The notes: a model not told the origin generated them from the letters alone. Counted from the stretch's first letter, positions 50,962-59,829 are shown. The stretch is 64,000 bases of DNA from Streptomyces goshikiensis (GCF_014650555.1 NZ_BMVE01000004.1:496001-560000), one strand, 5' to 3'. Translations and numbers: made by a program.

Positions 50962-51822
50962 GTGACCGCAGAAGCCAGTGGTTCTGTGGTGCGCCGCATC
51001 CTCCTGGGCTCACAGCTCAGGCGACTCCGAGAATCCCGCGGCATCACACGTGAGGCGGCCGGCTACTCGATCCGCGCATCCGAATCGAAGATCAGCCGCT
51101 TGGAGTTGGGAAGGGTGAGCTTCAAGGCCAGGGACGTCGAGGACCTCCTCACGCTCTACGGGGTCACGGACGGCGCGGAGCGGGAGTCCCTCCTCGGGCT
51201 CGTCCGCGAGGCCAACGCGGCGGGCTGGTGGCACAGTTACGGCGACGTACTGCCCAACTGGTTCCAGACGTACATCGGTCTCGAAGGCGCCGCCTCCCTG
51301 ATCCGCATCTACGAAGTCCAGTTCATCCACGGCCTGCTCCAGACCGAGGCCTACGCGCACGCCGTCGTCAAGCGCGGCATGCCCGGCGCCGCCGCGGCCG
51401 AGATCGACCGCCGCGTCGCGCTCCGCCTGGAGCGGCAGAAGGTTCTTGTCTCCGAGAACGCCCCGGTCTTCCACGCCGTCCTCGACGAGGCCGCGCTGCG
51501 CCGCCCGTACGGCGACCGGGACGTCATGCGGGGTCAGCTGGAGCACCTCATCGAGGTCTCCCAGCGCCCCAACGTCCAGCTCCAGGTGATGCCCTTCTCC
51601 TTCGGCGGTCACGCGGGCGAGAGCGGAGCCTTCACCCTGCTCCGTTTCCCCGAGTCGGACCTCCAGGACATCGTCTATCTGGAACAGCTCACCAGTGCCC
51701 TCTACCTGGACAAAGAAGAGGAAGTGGCGCAGTACGCAAGGGCGATGGAGCGGCTCCAGGCCGATTGCCCGGATCCCGAACGGACCCGGGATCTGCTACG
51801 CGGCCTGCTCCAACTGTCTTGA
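50962..51822 (+). CDS. XRE-family regulator with DUF5753 (WhiJ-like)
   Basis: This is a 286-residue regulator. The N-terminal helix-turn-helix is GSQLRRLRESRGITREAAGYSIRASESKISRLELGRVSFKARDVEDLL. The C-terminal DUF5753 domain (about 95-275) includes WFQTYIGLEGAASLIRIYEVQFIHGLLQTEAYA and LQVMPFSFGGHAGESGAFTLLRF. This architecture defines the WhiJ/AbaA-orfA-like regulators, which streptomycetes have in many copies beside DUF397 genes. GTG 50962 (AGGA upstream) is preferred; ATG 50944 is possible. It is the probable binder of the TGCACGTGCA elements. Confidence 0.9.
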   Translation: MTAEASGSVVRRILLGSQLRRLRESRGITREAAGYSIRASESKISRLELGRVSFKARDVEDLLTLYGVTDGAERESLLGLVREANAAGWWHSYGDVLPNWFQTYIGLEGAASLIRIYEVQFIHGLLQTEAYAHAVVKRGMPGAAAAEIDRRVALRLERQKVLVSENAPVFHAVLDEAALRRPYGDRDVMRGQLEHLIEVSQRPNVQLQVMPFSFGGHAGESGAFTLLRFPESDLQDIVYLEQLTSALYLDKEEEVAQYARAMERLQADCPDPERTRDLLRGLLQLS

Positions 51823-51911
51823 TTCGCACGTAGTATGACGTCTGATCAGTGCATGATGACCGATCGGTCTCCGGTGCAGCGCACGGGTGCGCGCTCGCAG
51901 TAAGGGATGGC

Positions 51912-53369
51912 ATGTCCATATTCACCGACGTGGCCCACCAGTACATAGACGGCGAATGGCTGGCCGGAACCGGTTCGTGGGACATCATCGACGTCAATCC
52001 GTACAACGGTGAGAAGCTCGCGGCCATCACCGTGGCCACCGTCGAGCAGGTGGACCAGGCCTACCGCGCCTCCGAGCGTGCCCAGAGAGAATGGGCGGCC
52101 ACCAGCCCGTACACCAGACGCGAGATCCTCGAACGCGCCCTGCGGATCACCGAGGAGCGCGAGAAGGAAATCGTCGAGGCGATGATCGACGAGCTCGGCG
52201 GGACCCGTCCCAAGGCCGAGTACGAGGTCTACCTCGCCAAGGAGTTCATCCGCGAGTCGATCCAGCTGGCCGTCCGCCCCGAGGGCCGGATCCTTTCCTC
52301 GCCCGTCGCGGGCAAGGAGAACCGGGTGCAGCGCCTCCCGGTCGGCGTGATCACCGTGATCAGCCCCTTCAACTTCCCGTTCCTGGTCACCCTGAAGTCG
52401 GTCGCCCCGGCGCTGGCGCTGGGCAACGCGGTCGTGATCAAGCCGAACCAGAACGCCCCGGTGGTCGGCGGCGGGCTCATCGCCAAGATCTTCGAGGACG
52501 CCGGGCTGCCGGCCGGCCTGCTCAACGTGCTGGTCACCGACATCGCCGAGATCGGCGACGCCCTCCTGACGCACCCCGTCCCGAAGGTCATCTCCTTCGC
52601 CGGCTCCGACCGGGTCGGCCGGCACGTCGGCGAGGTCGCCGCCCGGCACTTCAAGCGGACGGTCCTGGAGCTCAGCGGCAACAGCGCGCTGGTCGTCCTG
52701 GACGACGCCGACCTCGACTACGCGGTGGACGCGGCCGTCTTCAGCCGGTTCGTCTACCAGGGCCAGGTCTGCATGGCCGCCAACCGGATCCTCGTGGACG
52801 CCTCGATCGCCGAGGAGTTCACCGAGAAGTTCATCGCGCGGGTGCGCGGCCTGAAGACCGGCGACCCGCACGAGGCCGACACCCAGATCGGCCCGCTGAT
52901 CAACTCCTTCCAGGCCGACGCCCTGACCGCGCTGGTGGACCGCGCCGTCGAGGAAGGCGCGCGAGCGCTCGTACGGGGGTCTACGCGCGGCAACCTGGTG
53001 GAGCCGACCGTCCTGGCCGGCCTTCCCGAGGACTCCCCGCTGCTGGGGCAGGAGATCTTCGGCCCGGTGGCGCTGCTGGTCGTCTTCGACGGCGAGGAGG
53101 AGGCCGTACGGCTGACCAACGCGACCCCGTACGGGCTGAGCGGCGCCGTGCACACGCGGGACGTGGAGCGCGGGGTCCGGTTCGCGCAGCGCATCGAGAC
53201 GGGGATGATCCACGTCAACGACTCCACCATCGGGGACGAGCCGCTGGCCGCGTTCGGCGGGGAGAAGGCCTCGGGTCTGGGCCGGCTGAACGGCGACGCG
53301 ACGGTGGAGGCCTTCACCACCCAGAAGTGGATCTCGGTCCAGCACGGGCGCAGCCACTTCCCCTTCTAG
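51912..53369 (+). CDS. NAD(P)-dependent aldehyde dehydrogenase
   Basis: This is a 485-residue ALDH-superfamily enzyme. Visible are the cofactor-binding region VISPFNFPFLVTLKSVAPALALGNAVVIKPNQ, the Rossmann turn ISFAGSDRVGRHVG, the general-base region VLELSGNSALVV, and the catalytic cysteine in FVYQGQVCMAANR. The C-terminal part is EIFGPVALLVVF. It resembles benzaldehyde/vanillin-type dehydrogenases, but the substrate is inferred weakly. AAGGGA precedes ATG 51912. It follows the XRE gene by 89 bases. Confidence 0.92.
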   Translation: MSIFTDVAHQYIDGEWLAGTGSWDIIDVNPYNGEKLAAITVATVEQVDQAYRASERAQREWAATSPYTRREILERALRITEEREKEIVEAMIDELGGTRPKAEYEVYLAKEFIRESIQLAVRPEGRILSSPVAGKENRVQRLPVGVITVISPFNFPFLVTLKSVAPALALGNAVVIKPNQNAPVVGGGLIAKIFEDAGLPAGLLNVLVTDIAEIGDALLTHPVPKVISFAGSDRVGRHVGEVAARHFKRTVLELSGNSALVVLDDADLDYAVDAAVFSRFVYQGQVCMAANRILVDASIAEEFTEKFIARVRGLKTGDPHEADTQIGPLINSFQADALTALVDRAVEEGARALVRGSTRGNLVEPTVLAGLPEDSPLLGQEIFGPVALLVVFDGEEEAVRLTNATPYGLSGAVHTRDVERGVRFAQRIETGMIHVNDSTIGDEPLAAFGGEKASGLGRLNGDATVEAFTTQKWISVQHGRSHFPF

Positions 53370-53382
53370 TTCCGGCGCGCGG

Positions 53383-53410
53383 GTTCCCGGTGTCCATTGA
53401 GGACAGGAAC
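53383..53410. promoter_or_regulatory. inverted repeat upstream of the DinB-like gene
   Basis: GTTCC (53383-53387) and TGTCC (53391-53395) pair with GGACA (53401-53405) and GGAAC (53406-53410) around ATTGA. It is followed at once by CTGACC, then GTAGCGT about 18 bases on, which could be a -35 and -10 pair. It could be an operator or an end hairpin of the dehydrogenase gene. Confidence 0.4.
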
Positions 53411-53475
53411 TGACCGCAACCCTCCGTAGCGTGGTTCTCGTCAGCAGGAGAAACCCACGAAGGCGGTTGGTCAGC

Positions 53476-54042
53476 ATGGTCACTCACGTTCCCTCCGAGT
53501 CCTACGGCGACGAGCGCGGCGCGCTCCTGTCCTTCGTGGAGGCCCAGCGCGGCGGGCTGCGCCGCTCGGTGCTCGGTCTGAGCGAGGCGCAGGCGGCGAG
53601 CCGGCCGAGCGCGAGCGAGCTGTCCCTGTCGGGGCTGCTGAAGCACGTCGCGGAGTGCGAGCTCAACTGGCTGCGGCTGGCGCAGCAGCGGCCGAACGAG
53701 CTCCAGCGCACCGAGGAGACCTGGGGTGACAGCTTCCGGCTCGTCGGCGACGAGACGGTCCCGCAGATCCTCGCCTTCTGGGACGACGTGGCCGCGCAGA
53801 CGGCGGAGTTCGTGGCCGCTCTGCCCGGTCTGGACGAGACCTTCCCGCTGCCTCCGGCGCCGTGGTTCCCGAAGGACGGCAAGGTCTCGATGCGGTGGAT
53901 GCTGCTGCACCTGGTGGAGGAGATCGCCCGGCACGCGGGGCACGCGGACATCGTGCGGGAGTCCCTGGACGGCAAGACGGCCTTCGAGCTGGTGGCGCAG
54001 GCCGCGGAGGCGGACGCGGGGAACGCGGCCGGGACAGCGTAG
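53476..54042 (+). CDS. DinB-like four-helix protein (DUF664)
   Basis: This is a 188-residue protein of the DinB/mycothiol-dependent superfamily fold. The metal-ligand histidines are in SLSGLLKHVAECELNWLRL and LLHLVEEIARHAGHADIVRE. RPNELQRTEETWGDSFRLVGDE is a variable loop. In actinobacteria such proteins may be mycothiol- or divalent-metal-dependent transferases, but the reaction is not known. ATG 53476 is chosen from the conserved start. It lies between the dehydrogenase and tipA, on the same strand as both. Confidence 0.88.
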   Translation: MVTHVPSESYGDERGALLSFVEAQRGGLRRSVLGLSEAQAASRPSASELSLSGLLKHVAECELNWLRLAQQRPNELQRTEETWGDSFRLVGDETVPQILAFWDDVAAQTAEFVAALPGLDETFPLPPAPWFPKDGKVSMRWMLLHLVEEIARHAGHADIVRESLDGKTAFELVAQAAEADAGNAAGTA

Positions 54043-54053
54043 GGGCTCCGGAC

Positions 54054-54084
54054 TTGCACCTCACGTCACGTGAGGGGCCACAGT
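54054..54084 (+). promoter_or_regulatory. tipA promoter with MerR-type operator
   Basis: TTGCAC (54054-54059) and a -10-like CACAGT (54079-54084) are separated by 19 bases, the long spacing typical of MerR-activated promoters. The inverted repeat CCTCACG-TCA-CGTGAGG (54059-54075) fills the spacer. It reads almost as the thiostrepton-inducible ptipA of S. lividans. Confidence 0.9.
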
Positions 54085-54117
54085 GAAGGGCGTACCCCAA
54101 CAGAGGAGCGGGAAGCG

Positions 54118-54876
54118 ATGGGCTACTCGGTCGGCCAGGTCGCCGGATTCGCCGGAGTGACGGTGCGCACGCTGCACCACTACGACGAGATCGGGCTGCT
54201 CTCCCCGAGCGGCCGCAGCCATGCGGGTCACAGGCGGTACGACGACGCCGACCTCGACCGGCTGGGGCGGATCCTGTTCTACCGGGAGCTCGGCTTCCCG
54301 CTCGACGAGGTCGCGGTCCTGCTGAACGACCCGGACGCGGACGCGAGGGAGCACCTGCGCCGGCAGCACGCCCTCCTGTCCGGCCGGATCGCCCGGCTCC
54401 AGCGGATGGCCGAGGCCGTTGAGCACGCCATGGAGGCGCACAGAATGGGCATCAACCTCACGCCCGAGGAGAAGTTCGAGGTCTTCGGGGACTTCGACCC
54501 GGACCAGTACGCCGGGGAGGCGGAGCGGCGCTGGGGCGGCACCGACGCCTACCGGGAGTCCGCCCGGCGGGCGGCCACGTACTCCAAGGACGACTGGCAG
54601 CGGATCCAGAGCGAGATGGAGGACCTGAACCGGCGGCTCGGCGAGCTGATGGCCTCGGGCGCGGCGGCGGACTCCGCCGGGGCCATGGACCTCGCCGAGG
54701 AGCACCGGGGCTGGCTGGGCCGCAACCACTACGCGTGCCCGTACGAGATGCACACCTGCCTCGGGGAGATGTACGTCGCGGACGAGCGGTTCACGGCCTT
54801 CTACGACGCCGTGCGGCCCGGTCTGGCGGTCTTCCTGCGGGACGCGATCCTCGCCAACGCGGTCCGGGGCGTGTAG
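54118..54876 (+). CDS. tipA: thiopeptide-responsive MerR-family activator TipAL
   Basis: This is a 252-residue protein. The MerR helix-turn-helix and wing are YSVGQVAGFAGVTVRTLHHYDEIGLL and HAGHRRYDDADLDRL. A dimerising coiled coil lies at about 75-108. The TipAS antibiotic-binding domain runs from Met110 to the end. GRNHYACPYEMHTCLGEMYV keeps the cysteine that thiostrepton alkylates (second in the stretch, near residue 207-214) and its neighbourhood. The protein activates its own promoter when thiopeptides bind. GAGGAGCGGG precedes ATG 54118. A terminator of at least 18 bp follows. A second product starts internally (54445). Confidence 0.96.
   Translation: MGYSVGQVAGFAGVTVRTLHHYDEIGLLSPSGRSHAGHRRYDDADLDRLGRILFYRELGFPLDEVAVLLNDPDADAREHLRRQHALLSGRIARLQRMAEAVEHAMEAHRMGINLTPEEKFEVFGDFDPDQYAGEAERRWGGTDAYRESARRAATYSKDDWQRIQSEMEDLNRRLGELMASGAAADSAGAMDLAEEHRGWLGRNHYACPYEMHTCLGEMYVADERFTAFYDAVRPGLAVFLRDAILANAVRGV
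54445..54876 (+). CDS. tipA: TipAS, internally initiated antibiotic-binding form
   Basis: An internal ATG at codon 110 (MGINLTPEEKFEVFGDFDPD) has GGAGG (54432-54436) 8 bases upstream, within the longer frame. It would give 143 residues, matching the known TipAS product (144 residues in S. lividans). That product lacks the DNA-binding domain and sequesters thiopeptides. The element is read from sequence; production from this copy is by analogy. Confidence 0.85.
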   Translation: MGINLTPEEKFEVFGDFDPDQYAGEAERRWGGTDAYRESARRAATYSKDDWQRIQSEMEDLNRRLGELMASGAAADSAGAMDLAEEHRGWLGRNHYACPYEMHTCLGEMYVADERFTAFYDAVRPGLAVFLRDAILANAVRGV

Positions 54877-54900
54877 CCGGATATCCGCGTCACCGCCCGC

Positions 54901-54943
54901 CCACGGCCCCCACCGGGTACCTGGAACCCGGTGGGGGCCGTGG
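54901..54943 (+). terminator. terminator of tipA
   Basis: A perfect stem of at least 18 bp (54901-54918 with 54926-54943) with a 7-base loop begins 24 bases after the tipA stop. Confidence 0.85.
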
Positions 54944-55066
54944 GCGTTGCTAAATTGAGGACCACCGTCGCGTCCGCCTGCCTGCCCGTGCCCGCCCGCC
55001 CGTGCCGGCCTGTGGACTTCCCCCAGACGCCCGCAGACCCCCCCGATCCAGGAGAGCCCGGAACTC

Positions 55067-55759
55067 GTGTACACGCTTGCGCTCGGCCCTGAGTGGCTGT
55101 CCCCGGACTATCTGATCTCGCACTTCGGCCTGATCGGCATCCTGGTCATCGTCTTCGCCGAATCGGGACTGTTCGCCTTCCTTCCCGGCGACTCCCTGCT
55201 GTTCACGGCGGGCCTGCTGGTCGCCAACGGGGAGTACATCAAGCAGCCCCTGTGGCTGGTCTGCACGCTGATCGTGGCCGCCGCGATCATCGGTGACCAG
55301 GTCGGCTACATGATCGGGAAGTTCTTCGGCCCGAAGCTCTTCAACCGTCCGAAGTCCAAGGTCTTCAAGCGGGAGAACCTGGACAAGGCGCACGAGTTCA
55401 TGGACAAGCACGGCCCGAAGGCCATCGTGCTCGCCCGGTTCGTGCCGATCATCCGCACCTTCGCTCCGATGGTCGCGGGCGCCGGTTCGATGAAGTACCG
55501 CACCTTCCTGACGTACAACGTCATCGGTGGCATCGGCTGGGGCGCGGGCATCACGATCGCGGGCTACTGGCTCGGCCAGATCGAACTGATCAAGAACAAC
55601 ATCGAGGCGATCCTGGTCCTGATCGTCCTCATCTCCCTGATCCCGGTGATCTTCGAGGTGATGAAGGCCCGCAAGGAGTCCAAGGCGGCCGGCGGCGCCG
55701 AGGGCGGCGGTCCGGCCGAGCAGCCGCAGGCCCCGCGCGGCCGTCACGCCAAGCGCTGA
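55067..55759 (+). CDS. DedA-family membrane protein
   Basis: This is a 230-residue protein. The family motif FAESGLFAFLPGDSLLFTAGLL (E/D near the first re-entrant helix) and GDQVGYMIGKFFG are followed by the second motif VLARFVPIIRTFAPMVAGAGSM with its conserved Arg. Three to four further spans and a basic tail complete it. DedA proteins move or flip phospholipids, including undecaprenyl phosphate, and support envelope and proton-gradient homeostasis. The GTG at 55067 follows GGAGAG at longer spacing. It is convergent with the ThrE-like gene across a shared terminator. Confidence 0.92.
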   Translation: MYTLALGPEWLSPDYLISHFGLIGILVIVFAESGLFAFLPGDSLLFTAGLLVANGEYIKQPLWLVCTLIVAAAIIGDQVGYMIGKFFGPKLFNRPKSKVFKRENLDKAHEFMDKHGPKAIVLARFVPIIRTFAPMVAGAGSMKYRTFLTYNVIGGIGWGAGITIAGYWLGQIELIKNNIEAILVLIVLISLIPVIFEVMKARKESKAAGGAEGGGPAEQPQAPRGRHAKR

Positions 55760-55812
55760 CGCGGCGGGCGGCGCCCCTGCCGCCCCCGCCGGGCCCCTGC
55801 GGGCCCGCCCGT

Positions 55813-55846
55813 ACGCCCCGGAGACCCGCTGTGGTCCCCGGGGCGT
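55813..55846. terminator. bidirectional terminator between the DedA and ThrE-like genes
   Basis: A 9-bp stem (ACGCCCCGG 55813-55821 with CCGGGGCGT 55838-55846), followed by TTCGC on the plus strand. It lies between two convergent stop codons. Confidence 0.65.
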
Positions 55847-55865
55847 TCGCGTACCCGTACCGCCC

Positions 55866-57515
55866 TCAGAAGCCGCGGGTCCGCTTCGCCGCGCGGCGTT
55901 TGGCGGCGCTCGTGGCGCCCGGGATGCGCATGAACAGGCGGGAGGTCTCGGACCCGAGGTTCACCCCGATCGCGATGGCCAGGGCGATGGCGGCGGCGTT
56001 GGTCAGGGAGCCGATGCCCTCGGTCAGCTTGTTCTCGGCGATCAGCAGCAGCCCGTAGTACGTGGCCGAGCCGGGCAGCAGCGGGCCGATCGCTGCCGTC
56101 ACGTACGGCAGCGCGGAGGCGAACCGGTAGCGCGAGAACAGCTGCCCGAAGAGGCCGACGAGCCCGGCGGCGATGGCCGTGGAGGCGACCGGGGCGATCC
56201 CGCCCGCGTAGTGCAGGGCCCCGTACGTCACCCAGGCGACCCCGCCGTTCAGGGTCACGATCAGCACAGTGGAACGTTCCTGCTGGAGCATGATCGCGAA
56301 GGTGAAGACCAGCACCATCGACGCCGCGATCTGGATCAGCGGCCGCTCCGTGATCAGGAGGGCCTCCTCCGGATTGAGCGCGGCGCCCAGCTGGAGCCCC
56401 AGGTACAGCACCACCAGCACGCCCGTGATGATGCCGATGAAGAGGTACATGACCTCCAGCAGCCGGGCGGAAGCGGTGATGTAGAAGCCGGTCAGACCGT
56501 CCTGGACGGCCGCGACCAGGGCCCGCCCGGGCAGCAGCGCGAACAGCCCACCGGTGATCACCGCGGAGGCCCTGACGTCGATCTCGGCCAGCTTCAGTGC
56601 CACGCCGATCGCGGCGGGCGGCATCGCGGCCGCGACGAACTGGTAGAACTCCGGCAGCCCGCGGCCGGCGCACAGCCAGGCGAGCCGGTCGCCCAGGACC
56701 GCCCCGAGCGCGGCGGCGAGGAAGACGACGACGCCACCGCCGACGAGGGTGGAGGCGGCCCCGGCCAGCAGGCCGGCCGCCGCGGTCAGCATCCAGCCGG
56801 GGTACGGGTGCCGGTTGCGGCGGATCTCGGCGAGACGGCGGTAGGCCTCTTCGAGGGAGGTGTCGGTCTCGGCGTGACTGATGTCGTCCACCAGCTGGAA
56901 CACGGCCGCGAGCCGGTTGTAGTCGGTACCGCGGCGGCGCACCGTCCGGTTCGCCGAGACGGGGTCGTCGACGAGGGACGGGTGGTAGGTGATCGACAGC
57001 ATCGTGAAGGTGACCGTCGGCTCACAGCGGTCGAGCCCGTAGCTGCGCGCCACCGCGAACATGGCTGCCTCGACGTCCTCGGCGCCCTCGCCGCCCGCGA
57101 GCAGCAGCTCGCCGATGCGCAGGGTGAGGTCGAGGACGCGGCCCACGGCCGGCCCGCTCTCGCTGAGCCGCTGCGCGGGCTCGGGCACCGGACGGACGTC
57201 GACCGGCATCCGGAGCATGGTGCGCATGCGGTCCTGCCAGAGGGAGTCCGTCATGCGGGACACCGGCATGCCCGGGACGGGGGTGAAGGCGGGCGGCGAG
57301 TGGTGGGCGCTGTAGGTGGCGGGCGGCGCGAACGCCGATCCCTCCGGCTCGGGCAGCTGCGCCGCGAGACCGTCGGGCACGGAGAACTCCGAGGTCGGCT
57401 GGTCCTCCTCGATCGCCTCCGGCACCATTCCGGCCGGGGTCGTGAAAGCGCTGCGCGCCTCATCGGACTTCGGCTTCCGGTCCTCGGTGCCTCCGGAGCC
57501 ATCGGCCTCCGTCAC
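55866..57515 (-). CDS. threonine/serine exporter ThrE-like protein
   Basis: This is a 549-residue protein. An N-terminal disordered region of about 115 residues is followed by a soluble hydrolase-like ThrE domain (LTLRIGELLLAGGEGAEDVEAAMFAVARSYGLDRCEPTVTFTMLSITY). About ten membrane spans follow in two blocks (ThrE, then the ThrB-like second half LITERPLIQIAASMVLVFTFAIML). Relatives in corynebacteria export threonine and serine. GTG 57515 is preceded by GGGAGG. It lies downstream of ppa on the same strand but is separated by a terminator. Confidence 0.88.
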   Translation of the reverse strand: MTEADGSGGTEDRKPKSDEARSAFTTPAGMVPEAIEEDQPTSEFSVPDGLAAQLPEPEGSAFAPPATYSAHHSPPAFTPVPGMPVSRMTDSLWQDRMRTMLRMPVDVRPVPEPAQRLSESGPAVGRVLDLTLRIGELLLAGGEGAEDVEAAMFAVARSYGLDRCEPTVTFTMLSITYHPSLVDDPVSANRTVRRRGTDYNRLAAVFQLVDDISHAETDTSLEEAYRRLAEIRRNRHPYPGWMLTAAAGLLAGAASTLVGGGVVVFLAAALGAVLGDRLAWLCAGRGLPEFYQFVAAAMPPAAIGVALKLAEIDVRASAVITGGLFALLPGRALVAAVQDGLTGFYITASARLLEVMYLFIGIITGVLVVLYLGLQLGAALNPEEALLITERPLIQIAASMVLVFTFAIMLQQERSTVLIVTLNGGVAWVTYGALHYAGGIAPVASTAIAAGLVGLFGQLFSRYRFASALPYVTAAIGPLLPGSATYYGLLLIAENKLTEGIGSLTNAAAIALAIAIGVNLGSETSRLFMRIPGATSAAKRRAAKRTRGF

Positions 57516-57588
57516 GCGTCCTCCCGTCCTGGTCAGCCCGGGTATCAGTATGCGGAACGTGTCCGTTTCCGGCGAAACCAAACGACAA

Positions 57589-57624
57589 CGGGCGGCACCC
57601 CCCGCGTGAGGGGGGTACCGCCCG
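57589..57624 (-). terminator. terminator of ppa
   Basis: CGGGCGG and CCCCCC (57589-57603) pair with GGGGGG and CCGCCCG (57610-57624), with a symmetric internal mismatch and a 6-base loop. It is followed on the minus strand by T-rich sequence. It begins 60 bases after the ppa stop. Confidence 0.75.
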
Positions 57625-57683
57625 GGACGTCACGGGGCGGGCGGAACGTGCCGCCTACCCGGCGTCCAGCGGAGCGCGACGGC

Positions 57684-58178
57684 TCAGTGGTGGCCGCCCT
57701 GCGCCTCCAGGCGCTTGTACGAGGCCTCGATCTCGGCCTCGGCCTCGGTGCGGCCGACCCAGTTCGCGCCCTCGACGGACTTGCCCGGCTCCAGGTCCTT
57801 GTAGACCTCGAAGAAGTGCTGGATCTCCAGGCGGTCGAACTCCGACACGTGGTGGATGTCGCGCAGGTGCTCGACACGCGGGTCCGAGGCCGGCACGCAG
57901 AGCAGCTTGTCGTCGCCGCCCGCCTCGTCCGTCATGCGGAACATGCCGATCGCGCGGCACTTGATCAGGCAGCCCGGGAAGGTCGGCTCGTCCAGGATGA
58001 CCAGCGCGTCCAGCGGGTCGCCGTCCTCACCGAGGGTGTTCTCGACGAAGCCGTAGTCGGCCGGGTAGCTGGTGGAGGTGAAGAGGCGACGGTCCAGACG
58101 GATCCGGCCGGTCTCGTGGTCCACCTCGTACTTGTTCCGCGAACCCTTGGGGATCTCGATGGTGACGTCGAACTCCAC
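57684..58178 (-). CDS. ppa: soluble inorganic pyrophosphatase
   Basis: This is a 164-residue family I enzyme that removes pyrophosphate made by biosynthetic reactions. VEFDVTIEIPKGSRNKYEVDHE starts the fold. The metal-binding signature is DGDPLDALV within GEDGDPLDALVILDEP, and DIHHVSEFDRLEIQHFFEVYKDLEPGK completes the active site. GTG 58178 is chosen because AGGAG lies 8 bases upstream and the protein then starts as in other streptomycetes; two upstream ATG codons add only short extensions. It is divergent from dacB. Confidence 0.96.
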   Translation of the reverse strand: MEFDVTIEIPKGSRNKYEVDHETGRIRLDRRLFTSTSYPADYGFVENTLGEDGDPLDALVILDEPTFPGCLIKCRAIGMFRMTDEAGGDDKLLCVPASDPRVEHLRDIHHVSEFDRLEIQHFFEVYKDLEPGKSVEGANWVGRTEAEAEIEASYKRLEAQGGHH

Positions 58179-58341
58179 GTCCTGCTCCTCCATGATCAGC
58201 TTCATTGCTTCGAGACTGCGTTGGTTCACCTGCGTGCACGTCCGTCCCGGCCCTGCCGGGTGGGGTGCCATGCTCGCGGCAAGTCGCAGTGGTTAAGTGT
58301 CCCTCACGCATATCCGTGATCGCGAAAGGGGCTGGTCCGAG

Positions 58342-59829
58342 GTGCCCTTGGTCAAGACCTGGCAGCTCATCGCGGCATCGGCCGTCGCCGGCCTCGTCCT
58401 GTCGGCGGCGACGGTCTCCGTCACCGGCCCTTGGGACTCCGGCCAGCGTAAGGCCGAGCGGGACAGGGCCGCCTCCTGGAGCCGGATGGGTGGCGTAGAT
58501 CACGGCTCCGGACGGCTCCCGGAGGCCGCACCCAGCGCCCCGGGGGTGCTTTCCGGCCTCGCGGCGGCCCTCCAGGCCGAAAAGCAGGCCGGGAACCCGC
58601 TGGGGGAGCAGGCCGGGCGGCAGCCGGGCACCGGCACCGGAGAGGGCACCGGCTCCGGCTCCGACGCCCTCGCCGGGGCGCTGCGGCCGCTGTTCGCCGA
58701 CCCCGCGCTCGGGAGCCTGCGCAGCGCCTCCGTCATCGACACCGCCACCGGGCGGGTGCTGTACGAGGCCAAGCCGCGCGAGCCGATGACCCCCGCCTCC
58801 ACCGTCAAGATCGCCACCGCGACGGCGGTACTGGCCGCTCTCGGCCCCGAGCACCGCTTCCGCACCACCGTGACCCCGGGCGCCGCGCCCGGGCAGATCA
58901 TCCTGGTCGGCGGCGGCGACCCCTCGCTGACCGCGCGGAAGAAGCCGCCGGCCGGCTCCGGCGGCAGCCTCGTCGCCCTCGCCGCCGACACCGCCCAGGC
59001 GCTCAAGGCGGCCGGCACGGACAGCGTGAGCCTCGGCTACGACGACTCCCTCTACTCCGGGCCCGCCCGCCACCCGATCGGCCTCAACCCCAACGTCGCG
59101 CCGCTGAGCGCCCTGACGGCCGACGAGGGCCGCCTGAACGACTCCCTCTCGGGCCCCGCCGACCGCTCCGAGGACCCGTCCGGGGACACCGCCCGCGCCT
59201 TCGCCGACCTGCTGGCGGACCGCGGCATCAAGGTCACCGGCGCGCCCGCGAAGGCCAGGGCCGCCGCCGACGCCGAACCGCTGGCGACCACCCTGTCCAC
59301 CCCGCTCGGCGGCCTCGTCGAGCGGATGCTGACCAACAGCGACAACGACATCGCCGAGGCCCTCGCCCGCCAGAGCGCCCTCGCCTCCGGGCAGCCCGGC
59401 AGCTTCGAGGGCGCCGGGAATGCCGTCGCCGCCACGCTCGCCTCCCTCGGCATCGACACCACCGGCGCCCGGTTCGCCGACGGGAGCGGCCTGGACCGCA
59501 GCGACAAGGTCAGCGCCGGCCTGCTGACCGCACTGCTCGCCAAGGCCGCCGACCCCCAGCGGCCGGAGCTGCGGCCCGTCCTGACCGGGCTGCCCGTCGC
59601 CGGGTTCAACGGCACCCTGCGGGGCCGCAACAGCGGCGGTTCCCCGGCCGCCGGCCTGGTCCGGGCCAAGACCGGCACCCTCTCGGGCGTGAACGCCCTC
59701 GCGGGCACCGTCGTGGACCCCTCCGGGCGGCTCCTCGCCTTCGCCTTCCTGGCCGCGAACACCCCGGGGCCCGAAGGCGCCGAGAAGGCCCTCGACAAGC
59801 TGGCGGCCGCCGTCGCCGGCACGCGCTGA
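58342..59829 (+). CDS. dacB: D-alanyl-D-alanine carboxypeptidase/endopeptidase (PBP4, S13 family)
   Basis: This is a 495-residue penicillin-binding protein. The N-terminal hydrophobic anchor is KTWQLIAASAVAGLVLSAATVSV, then a linker rich in Ala, Gly and Ser. Active-site motifs are TPASTVKIATA (Ser153, Lys156), LTNSDNDIAEAL (SxN) and RAKTGTLSGVNAL (KTG). It trims or opens cell-wall peptide cross-links outside the membrane. GTG 58342 gives VPLVKTWQ; a GTG at 58297 has no ribosome site. The next gene starts 39 bases downstream. Confidence 0.93.
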   Translation: MPLVKTWQLIAASAVAGLVLSAATVSVTGPWDSGQRKAERDRAASWSRMGGVDHGSGRLPEAAPSAPGVLSGLAAALQAEKQAGNPLGEQAGRQPGTGTGEGTGSGSDALAGALRPLFADPALGSLRSASVIDTATGRVLYEAKPREPMTPASTVKIATATAVLAALGPEHRFRTTVTPGAAPGQIILVGGGDPSLTARKKPPAGSGGSLVALAADTAQALKAAGTDSVSLGYDDSLYSGPARHPIGLNPNVAPLSALTADEGRLNDSLSGPADRSEDPSGDTARAFADLLADRGIKVTGAPAKARAAADAEPLATTLSTPLGGLVERMLTNSDNDIAEALARQSALASGQPGSFEGAGNAVAATLASLGIDTTGARFADGSGLDRSDKVSAGLLTALLAKAADPQRPELRPVLTGLPVAGFNGTLRGRNSGGSPAAGLVRAKTGTLSGVNALAGTVVDPSGRLLAFAFLAANTPGPEGAEKALDKLAAAVAGTR

